A DNA stretch of 64,000 nt from Chryseobacterium artocarpi (GTDB taxonomy: Bacteria > Bacteroidota > Bacteroidia > Flavobacteriales > Weeksellaceae). The stretch is taken from positions 248,001-312,000 of the forward strand of contig NZ_MAYH01000034.1 of NCBI RefSeq assembly GCF_001684975.1. Direction: 5' to 3'. This document shows, in pieces, positions 35,951-41,828 of the stretch. Every line of letters starts with the position of its first letter. The stretch's first letter is position 1. Position numbers and translations under genes: made by a program. Below the pieces are notes generated by a model. That model was not told the DNA's origin. It saw only the letters and a program-made list of their open reading frames with translations, and made no database searches.

Positions 35951-36518
35951 AATATACAAGAAAGAAGGTAAAAGATTTTCAATATTTTTTATGCCACGAA
36001 TGCACGAGTTTCTTTTTAATTTCTTTAACCACATAGGATTTTTATCCAGAAAAAAATTATTCGTGAATTAGTGGCTATTACTTGCAAATATCAATTTTAT
36101 CAAATATAAAATCTTTGCGTTTTAATAATAGTTTGTTTTAAAAGTTTGCGCCCTTGCGATGATCCAATATTAAAACTGTTCCGCAATCCAAAGAATCACA
36201 GCATCATAATCCTCCTGAGAATATCCCAATTGTAAATATACAAGAAAGAAGATAAAGGATTTTCAATATTTTTTATGCCACGAATGCACGAGTTTCTTTT
36301 TAATTTCTTTAACCACATAGGATTTTTATCCAGAAAAAAATTATTCGTGGATTAGTGGCTATTACTTACAAATATCAATTTTATCAAAGATAAAATCCTT
36401 GCGTCTTAATAATAGTTTGTTTTAAAATTTTGCGCCCTTGCGATGATCCAATATCAAAACTTTTCCGCAATCCAAAGAACCAAAGCATCGTAATCCTCCT
36501 GAGAATAACCCAAAGGTA
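35951..36518. repeat. Tandem duplication of about 284 bp including the miaA 3' end
   Basis: Copy 1 is about 35951-36234, copy 2 about 36235-36518, with a constant 284-nt offset. Copy 2 ends inside the living miaA gene; copy 1 therefore holds a duplicate of the last miaA codons. Each copy contains an 83-nt inverted-repeat element (35993-36075 and 36277-36359). Its ends read GCCACGAATGCACGA on the left and TTAGTGGC on the right. Copies differ by scattered substitutions, so the event is not recent. This accounts for the 585-base gap. Confidence 0.85.
36170..36234 (-). pseudogene. Duplicated 3' fragment of miaA
   Basis: On the minus strand this reads QLGYSQEDYDAVILWIAEQF and a TAA stop. The real miaA ends PLGYSQEDYDALVLWIAEKF and TGA. 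It is a start-less remnant produced by the 284-bp tandem duplication. The substitutions are mostly conservative. Confidence 0.8.
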
Positions 36519-37368
36519 AATAATGAATATCATCCGCTTTTCTATACCAGGTCAGCTGACGTTTAGCATATCGGCGGCTGTTCTTTTTAATCTCGGAAAC
36601 GGCAAAATCAAGATCCCATTCTCCATCAAAGTATTTGAATAATTCTGCATAACCAACCGTATTCAAAGCAGTCAAACCTTTGAATTTCTCCAACCCTTTC
36701 ACCTCATCCAAAAGCCCTTTCTCCATCATAATATCAACTCTTCGGTTGATTCTGTCATACAATTCTTCTCTTGGTGCTTCAATTCCTATTCTTATCACAT
36801 TAAAATCTCTGGAATCTTGGGAAACAGCAATCTGTTCAGAATATTTTTTATCCGTTTGCCAGATGACATCAATAGCACGTAAAAGCCTTCGATGGTTGTG
36901 AATATCTACAACAGCAAAATACTCAGGATCCAATTCTTTTAAAATTTCCTGAAGTTTTTCTATCCCTTTTTCTTCCATCATTTTCTGAAGTTTCTCCTGA
37001 TTTTCCATATCTGCTTCAGGCAGGTCATTCAGCCCTTCAATCATTGCTTTTTCATACATCATACTTCCGCCAACAAGAATGACGGTATCATGATTTTCGA
37101 AAAGTTCATTAAGTTTTCTTAGGGCATCTTCTTCATATTGCCCGATGGAATAGTATTCTTCTACAGAAAGATTTCCGATAAAATGATGAGGTGCTTCAGC
37201 CAATTCCTCGTCGGAAGGTGCTGCTGTTCCAATTTTCATTTCCTTAAAAAACTGTCTGGAATCACAGGAAACAATCTCGGTATTGAAATGTTTTGCCAGA
37301 TCAATTGCCAGTTTTGTTTTTCCTATTCCGGTGGGTCCTACTACAGAAATTAAATTTTTCTTTTTCAC
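36454..37368 (-). CDS. miaA: tRNA dimethylallyltransferase
   Basis: 304 aa, usual length. It prenylates A37 of tRNAs that read codons starting with U. P-loop VVGPTGIGKTKLAIDLA at the N-terminus, substrate motif SCDSRQFFKEMKIGTA (the family DSxQxY region), then PHHFIG, VGGSMMYEKAMIEGL, and NTVGYAELFKYFDGE followed by RRYAKRQLTWYRK. The 3' end lies inside a tandem duplication, but the gene itself is complete. Divergent from the YicC gene. Confidence 0.95.
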   Translation of the reverse strand: MKKKNLISVVGPTGIGKTKLAIDLAKHFNTEIVSCDSRQFFKEMKIGTAAPSDEELAEAPHHFIGNLSVEEYYSIGQYEEDALRKLNELFENHDTVILVGGSMMYEKAMIEGLNDLPEADMENQEKLQKMMEEKGIEKLQEILKELDPEYFAVVDIHNHRRLLRAIDVIWQTDKKYSEQIAVSQDSRDFNVIRIGIEAPREELYDRINRRVDIMMEKGLLDEVKGLEKFKGLTALNTVGYAELFKYFDGEWDLDFAVSEIKKNSRRYAKRQLTWYRKADDIHYLPLGYSQEDYDALVLWIAEKF

Positions 37369-37642
37369 ACCGCTAATTTACGAAAATGGGATCATTTCTA
37401 TTTTTATTTTTAAATGTAAAAAAACTATGAATTGTTTTGAGCCATTCAAATTTCAATGAAGAAGTTGAGAATATTAAGATAAGCTTCCCTTTTAGCATAA
37501 TGCTTATAAAAATCTACCTGATTTTTTTCTTAATTAAAATTAACGGCTTAAATATTCTTCATGATTCAAAATAAATTTAAAATTAAATAACCAGAACGTT
37601 TATGTTGAAACTTCATTGTATTACATTATACACTTAAATGTT

Positions 37643-37650
37643 TATCTTTG
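37643..37650 (+). promoter_or_regulatory. -7 box of the yicC-gmk-nadA group
   Basis: TATCTTTG, 17 nt before the YicC ATG. The nearest TTG is 24 nt upstream, longer than usual. Nothing else was seen in the 299-base divergent gap to miaA. Confidence 0.5.
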
Positions 37651-37667
37651 TAGAACAATAAAAAACT

Positions 37668-38525
37668 ATGATTTTATCAATGACCGGCTTTGGTAGAGCC
37701 GAAGGTGTTTTTGAAGGAAAAAAAATAACAATAGATATTAAATCACTGAACAGCAAGAGCTTTGATTTAAATATTAAAATTCCTTTACGTTACAAAGAAA
37801 AAGAATTTGAGATCAGAAAAATTCTTAATGATAGAATTATCCGTGGAAAAGTAGACTGCTACGTAAACCTGGAAAACCTTGAAGAATCTAATGATGTGAA
37901 AATTAATAAGAGTTTAATTGATTCTTACATCAATGAGCTTAAAAATATTGCATCGGACGGACCTGATTTTGAATATCTTAAAATGGCAGTAAGAATGCCT
38001 GATGCTATTACCTCAAGACCTGATGAACTGACAGAAGGTGAGTGGGAATCTTTAGCACAGATAGTCAATGCAGCTGTAGACCGATTCGAAGAATTCAGAA
38101 AGACAGAAGGAAGTATTCTGCATGAAGAATTAAACAGAAATATTCAGAATATAGACAAATATCTTGGCGAAGTGATTCCTTTTGAAGAAGAAAGAATCGT
38201 AAGCGTTAAAGAACGTTATCAGAAGTCTCTGAAAGAATTCGAAAATGTAGATGAAACCCGTTTCTATCAGGAAATGGCTTATTTTACTGAAAAACTGGAT
38301 ATTTCAGAAGAAAAAGTGAGACTTACTCAGCATTTGAAATATTATAAGGAAGTAATGGATAATGAATCTTTCAACGGAAAAAAACTAGGTTTTATTTCTC
38401 AGGAAATCGGAAGAGAGATCAATACATTAGGTTCCAAAGCCAATCATGCCGAAATTCAGAAACTGGTAGTGAAGATGAAGGATGATTTGGAAAAAATTAA
38501 AGAACAAACGTTAAACGTGTTATAG
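37668..38525 (+). CDS. YicC/YloC-family endoribonuclease
   Basis: 285 aa. N-terminal YicC domain: MILSMTGFGRAEG, the very conserved family start, and IKSLNSKSFDLNIKIP. C-terminal DUF1732 part: KVRLTQHLKYYKEVM, GKKLGFISQEIGREINTLGSK and IQKLVVKMKDDLEKIKEQTLNV. The family was recently assigned endoribonuclease activity in E. coli. It commonly sits next to gmk, as here (81 nt), so the two are likely co-transcribed. Confidence 0.94.
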   Translation: MILSMTGFGRAEGVFEGKKITIDIKSLNSKSFDLNIKIPLRYKEKEFEIRKILNDRIIRGKVDCYVNLENLEESNDVKINKSLIDSYINELKNIASDGPDFEYLKMAVRMPDAITSRPDELTEGEWESLAQIVNAAVDRFEEFRKTEGSILHEELNRNIQNIDKYLGEVIPFEEERIVSVKERYQKSLKEFENVDETRFYQEMAYFTEKLDISEEKVRLTQHLKYYKEVMDNESFNGKKLGFISQEIGREINTLGSKANHAEIQKLVVKMKDDLEKIKEQTLNVL

Positions 38526-38606
38526 TTTCAGGGAACAAAATTCTTGGGTACCATTATCATGTAAAGATAATTCCCAGCTCGAACCCTAAGCTCGAAACTC
38601 AAAAAT

Positions 38607-39170
38607 ATGGATAAAGTAATTATATTTTCAGCACCATCTGGAAGCGGAAAAACTACATTGGTAAAACATTCTCTGGAAACATTTCCTGAACTTTCATTTT
38701 CAATCTCCTGTACGACAAGACAGCCAAGAGGAAGTGAAATTCATGCCGTGGATTATCATTTTTTATCACCTGATGAATTCAGACAAAAAATTTCAGAAGA
38801 TGCATTTGTAGAATATGAAGAAGTATATACTGACAAATATTACGGTACTTTAAAATCTGAGGTAGAAAAAATCTGGAATCAGGGAAAAGTTGTTATTTTT
38901 GATGTGGATGTAAAAGGAGGAATTTCCTTGAAAAAATACTTCGGAGAAAAGGCTTTATCTATTTTTATAGAACCGCCTTCCATTGAAGAATTGGAACGAA
39001 GATTGATTTCAAGGAATACAGATGATGCAGAAACCATTAAAACCCGCGTAGCAAAAGCAGAAGAAGAACTAACCTATGCAAGCGAGTTTGACAAGATCGT
39101 TATAAACACCGATCTGGATGTAGCTAAAAAAGAAATAGAAAGTTTAATAAAAAGTTTTATCAATAATTAA
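38607..39170 (+). CDS. gmk: Guanylate kinase
   Basis: 187 aa. It phosphorylates GMP to GDP. P-loop IIFSAPSGSGKTTLVKHSL (about 4-22); GMP-binding region SISCTTRQPRGSEIHAVDYHFL; then YYGTLKSEVEKIWNQGKVVIF and SRNTDDAETIKTRV in the lid and C-terminal part. The start ATG at 38607 gives the usual length. Lies between yicC and nadA. Confidence 0.96.
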   Translation: MDKVIIFSAPSGSGKTTLVKHSLETFPELSFSISCTTRQPRGSEIHAVDYHFLSPDEFRQKISEDAFVEYEEVYTDKYYGTLKSEVEKIWNQGKVVIFDVDVKGGISLKKYFGEKALSIFIEPPSIEELERRLISRNTDDAETIKTRVAKAEEELTYASEFDKIVINTDLDVAKKEIESLIKSFINN

Positions 39171-39275
39171 TGGCTGGAAGATGGAGGTCAGAGGATGCAA
39201 GTAATGTACTTTCATCAATATCTAACTTCTAATTTCTAACCTCTATTCTGATAATAAAAAAACATTGAGGTTGAT

Positions 39276-40295
39276 ATGAGTACCGAAACATTAGAAAAAG
39301 CTAAATCTGCAATTCCTGTAAAAGGATTTCTGGATATAAAAGATATAGCCATTCCTCAGGGAGAAGAATTGGTAAAAGCAATTCTTAAACTTAAGGAAGA
39401 GAAAAACGCCGTAATCCTTGCCCATTATTACCAACCGGGAGAAATTCAGGATATCGCAGATTTCCTTGGAGATTCTCTGCAATTGGCGAGACAGGCAAAG
39501 GAAACCAACGCTGATATGATTGTATTCTGCGGAGTACATTTCATGGCAGAAGCAGCAAAGATCCTGAACCCAACTAAAAAAGTAGTTTTACCTGATACCA
39601 TGGCTGGATGCTCTCTGGCAGACGGTTGCTCAGGAGAAGGATTAAGAAAAATGCGTGAACAACACCCTAATGCTTTAATTGCAACATACATCAATTGTAA
39701 TGCTGAAACAAAAGCAGAAAGTGATATCATCGTAACAAGTTCAAACGCTGAAACTGTAATTGAAGCTCTACCAACAGACAGACCTATCATTTTCGCACCG
39801 GATAAAAATCTTGGAAGATATTTATCTAAAAAGACAGGTCGCGATATGATTCTTTGGGACGGAAGCTGCGTAGTACACGAAGCTTTTTCAATGGAAAGAA
39901 TTGCTCAGCAGTTAGCAGATAATCCGGATGCAAAACTGATTGCACACCCAGAAAGTGAAGAAGCCGTTTTAAAGCTGGCTCACTTTATTGGTTCTACTTC
40001 TGCTCTATTGAATTTTGTAGAAAAAGATGACTGTCAGAAATTCATCATTGCTACAGAAGAAGGGATCCTTCATGAAATGAGAAAACGTGCTCCACACAAG
40101 GAGTTGATTCCTGCTTTAGTTTTTGATGAAAGCTGCAACTGCTCAGAATGTTTCTATATGAAACGTAATACAATGGAAAAATTGTACTTATGTATGAAAT
40201 ATGAACTTCCTGAAATTCTTATCGAGGAAGAATTAAGATTGAAAGCATTAAAACCTATTGAGGCTATGCTTGATCTTTCTAAAAGCATAAAATAA
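39276..40295 (+). CDS. nadA: Quinolinate synthase A
   Basis: 339 aa. A [4Fe-4S] enzyme that condenses iminoaspartate with dihydroxyacetone phosphate to quinolinate for NAD synthesis. Visible motifs: VILAHYYQPGEIQDIADFLGDSL, VFCGVHFMAEAAKIL with the first cluster Cys, LPDTMAGCSLADGC, YINCNAETKAESD, and SCNCSECFYMKRNTMEKLYLC at the C-terminus. No nadB or nadC is adjacent. It follows gmk by 105 nt of AT-rich spacer. Confidence 0.95.
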   Translation: MSTETLEKAKSAIPVKGFLDIKDIAIPQGEELVKAILKLKEEKNAVILAHYYQPGEIQDIADFLGDSLQLARQAKETNADMIVFCGVHFMAEAAKILNPTKKVVLPDTMAGCSLADGCSGEGLRKMREQHPNALIATYINCNAETKAESDIIVTSSNAETVIEALPTDRPIIFAPDKNLGRYLSKKTGRDMILWDGSCVVHEAFSMERIAQQLADNPDAKLIAHPESEEAVLKLAHFIGSTSALLNFVEKDDCQKFIIATEEGILHEMRKRAPHKELIPALVFDESCNCSECFYMKRNTMEKLYLCMKYELPEILIEEELRLKALKPIEAMLDLSKSIK

Positions 40296-40351
40296 TTTCT
40301 TTTTGCTTTCAAATATTTTTTATATTTAGGATCCAAACTAATAATAAAAAT

Positions 40352-40510
40352 ATGAGAAATTTAAAGAAATTAAACAGAGAAAGTCTTAAAAATGTAAACG
40401 GTGGATCGGAAAGTTGCAACTACTGTGGAATACGTGAAATTTGTGCCATAGGATGCTATGGACAACCAATATGTCTTCCAAAAGGACCATACTTTCCTAC
40501 TGACTGTTAA
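40352..40510 (+). CDS. Cys-rich double-glycine-leader peptide 1 (bacteriocin-like)
   Basis: 52 aa, below usual gene-calling cutoffs. The leader MRNLKKLNRESLKNVNGG ends in a double glycine like class II bacteriocin and C39-processed peptides. The 34-residue core holds six Cys (SCNYC, ICAIGC, ICLP and a terminal DC). Its leader matches those of the four minus-strand peptides that follow. TATATTTA at 40321-40328 may be its -7 box, and a terminator follows 2 nt after the stop. Function unknown; secreted antimicrobial or signal peptide is inferred from the leader only. Confidence 0.75.
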   Translation: MRNLKKLNRESLKNVNGGSESCNYCGIREICAIGCYGQPICLPKGPYFPTDC

Positions 40511-40512
40511 AT

Positions 40513-40542
40513 AAAAAAGCACTGTTTTTACAGTGCTTTTTT
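40513..40542. terminator. Bidirectional terminator between peptide genes 1 and 2
   Basis: AAAAAAGCACTGT / ACAGTGCTTTTTT with a 4-nt loop, between convergent peptide genes. Confidence 0.88.
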
Positions 40543-40564
40543 ATTTCTGATAAACAGGGATTTT

Positions 40565-40768
40565 TTAAGATACTCCGCCATCCATACACTCAATACTTAC
40601 AATTACACATGCTTTGCAGTATAAAGGAAGTGCCTGATATGCACTGCAAGGAGCATCATTAGGTCCGGTTCCATAAGTAGTATTTCTTGGACATCTATTA
40701 CAGTTTGATCCTATTGCTCCGTTTACTTCTCCAAGTTCTTTTCTGTTTAATTTCTTTAAATTTTTCAT
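40565..40768 (-). CDS. Cys-rich GG-type-leader peptide 2 (bacteriocin-like)
   Basis: 67 aa. Leader MKNLKKLNRKELGEVNGA ends in Gly-Ala, a known variant of the double-glycine cut. The core has six Cys in the pattern NCNRCP, YGTGP, APC, YCKACVIVSIEC. Peptides 3 and 5 share this pattern (paired Cys, YGxGP, Cys, a C-terminal Cys group, then V/L-x-x-S/A-x-E/D-C). It is probably co-transcribed behind peptide 3 (29 nt gap) and ends at the terminator 40513-40542. Confidence 0.78.
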   Translation of the reverse strand: MKNLKKLNRKELGEVNGAIGSNCNRCPRNTTYGTGPNDAPCSAYQALPLYCKACVIVSIECMDGGVS

Positions 40769-40797
40769 AGTAATTTAAATTTATTGATGTTAGTATT

Positions 40798-41010
40798 TTA
40801 TCTGCTATAAAAGTCAGAATAATCAGGACCATAGCAATCTGCGCTTACATCTACACAGTTTCTGCACTCTGGTGATAATCCCCAAAAACTCATACAGCTG
40901 TAGGTATATTCAGGACCATCACCATAATTTCCTGAAGTTGAACATCTACCGCACCCATTCATTTGAGCACCTTTGATCATTTTAAGTTTTGTTCTTGATA
41001 TTTTTTTCAT
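40798..41010 (-). CDS. Cys-rich GG-type-leader peptide 3 (bacteriocin-like)
   Basis: 70 aa. Leader MKKISRTKLKMIKGA ends in Gly-Ala. The core has six Cys: GCGRC, YSC, ECRNCVDVSADC, with a YGDGP segment between. Clear paralogue of peptides 2 and 5 by Cys spacing. Probably in one transcript with peptide 4 (47 nt upstream) and peptide 2. Confidence 0.77.
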   Translation of the reverse strand: MKKISRTKLKMIKGAQMNGCGRCSTSGNYGDGPEYTYSCMSFWGLSPECRNCVDVSADCYGPDYSDFYSR

Positions 41011-41057
41011 AATGCTTATTTTTAAAATTAAGTTTGATACAGCTATCTCATCTCTAC

Positions 41058-41237
41058 TTACAGCATTGGATCATAACATTTTCCTCCCGGTTTTAATGAG
41101 CATCCCCATGCTGTTGATCCGCCTCCTCTCATAAAACACACGTATTGCTCTCCACCACAAGTATCAATCTGAAACTGTGTAAAACCACCACTGATACTCT
41201 TTTGTTGTTCTCTTGATAATTTTTTAATTGTTTTCAT
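41058..41237 (-). CDS. Cys-containing double-glycine-leader peptide 4 (bacteriocin-like)
   Basis: 59 aa, below usual cutoffs. Leader MKTIKKLSREQQKSISGG has an unambiguous double glycine. The core is Gly-rich (MRGGGSTAWGC, KPGGKC) with four Cys and lacks the YGxGP pattern, so it belongs to a different core family with the same leader type. Same strand as peptides 2, 3 and 5. Confidence 0.75.
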   Translation of the reverse strand: MKTIKKLSREQQKSISGGFTQFQIDTCGGEQYVCFMRGGGSTAWGCSLKPGGKCYDPML

Positions 41238-41268
41238 GATGTTTTAATTTTGATTATTATAAATAAGA

Positions 41269-41293
41269 AAGAGCACTGTTTTACAATGCTCTT
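41269..41293 (-). terminator. Terminator of peptide gene 5
   Basis: AAGAGCACTGT / ACAATGCTCTT (one mismatch), T-rich on the minus strand, a few nt past the stop at 41300. It separates peptide 5 from the 4-3-2 group. Confidence 0.65.
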
Positions 41294-41299
41294 ATATGA

Positions 41300-41494
41300 T
41301 TAAAAGGGTTCGAAACATTCCATGCTTGCCAATACTCTACGCTTACAGCATTCTGGTAAACCGTGAAATTCCGCACATGATTTCGGCTGACCTGGTCCAT
41401 AAGGTCCTTCCGGACAATTTTCATTACAATCCCAAATTCCTCCTCCATTAATGGCTTTTAAGTTCTCTCTTTTAATTTTTTTCGAATTTTTCAT
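41300..41494 (-). CDS. Cys-rich double-glycine-leader peptide 5 (bacteriocin-like)
   Basis: 64 aa. Leader MKNSKKIKRENLKAINGG. The core has six Cys: DCNENCP, KSC, ECCKRRVLASMEC, with YGPGQP between. It aligns with peptides 2 and 3. It is transcribed from a near-consensus promoter (41521-41551) and followed by its own hairpin. No C39 peptidase/ABC exporter gene lies in this window, so the exporter would be encoded elsewhere. Confidence 0.78.
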   Translation of the reverse strand: MKNSKKIKRENLKAINGGGIWDCNENCPEGPYGPGQPKSCAEFHGLPECCKRRVLASMECFEPF

Positions 41495-41520
41495 GATTAT
41501 TATTATATAGTTTAACTTTA

Positions 41521-41551
41521 TAAATGTAAGATTTTTAATTAATTACACAAA
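41521..41551 (-). promoter_or_regulatory. Promoter of peptide gene 5
   Basis: On the minus strand TTTG (41548-41551), a 19-nt spacer and TACATTTA (41521-41528), one base off the -7 consensus. Confidence 0.6.
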
Positions 41552-41594
41552 CTATTTCCCCAAAAAAGGACTTATTATTTTATTATGTTAAAAG

Positions 41595-41624
41595 TTGCCT
41601 ATTCCGAAATAATTTGTACATTTG
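41595..41624 (+). promoter_or_regulatory. Promoter of the threonine operon leader
   Basis: TTG (41595-41597), a 19-nt spacer and TACATTTG (41617-41624) match the Bacteroidota consensus fully. Transcription should start a few nt before the leader peptide ATG at 41635. Confidence 0.8.
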
Positions 41625-41634
41625 TTTCGTTACA

Positions 41635-41736
41635 ATGAATTCTTTAAGAAACATATCTGATATTTCTGCCCTGAGATTACCTATTTCAGGCATATCTTCT
41701 GTTTCTACATTCACAACTACAACGACTACCCCATAA
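41635..41736 (+). CDS. Threonine operon leader peptide
   Basis: 33-codon ORF. Seven of its last nine residues are Thr, six of them consecutive (STFTTTTTTP then stop), using the codons ACA, ACT, ACG and ACC. Four Ile codons (residues 7, 10, 17, 20) precede them. Ile is made from Thr, and in enterobacteria the thr leader also senses both amino acids. It begins 10 nt after a consensus -7 box and ends 92 nt before thrA. Ribosome stalling at these codons would report low charged tRNA-Thr. No homology to the enterobacterial leader is claimed. Confidence 0.75.
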   Translation: MNSLRNISDISALRLPISGISSVSTFTTTTTTP

Positions 41737-41828
41737 AGGGGTAAATTTTCACATATTATTTCCGGTATCCTGTACTCTTTTTTTAAAGAGTAACAATTTC
41801 ATTTTTCCTAACCTCAAATCAATAATTG
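41727..41828 (+). promoter_or_regulatory. Candidate attenuator between the Thr leader peptide and thrA
   Basis: Hairpin A, TACCCC / GGGGTA (41727-41743), overlaps the last Thr codons and the stop. Hairpin B, TACTCTTT / AAAGAGTA (41773-41792), is followed by a T-rich but broken stretch. GGGGTA can alternatively pair with TACTCT of hairpin B, giving exclusive structures. This is inference from base pairing by eye. Confidence 0.55.

Noticed and set aside
36170..36234. A separate small peptide gene on the minus strand
   Set aside because: It has no start codon and is explained as a duplicated miaA end.
39171..39275. Repeated words such as CTAACTTCTAAT near 14270 and 39220
   Set aside because: Short low-complexity similarity in AT-rich spacers, not enough to define a repeat family.
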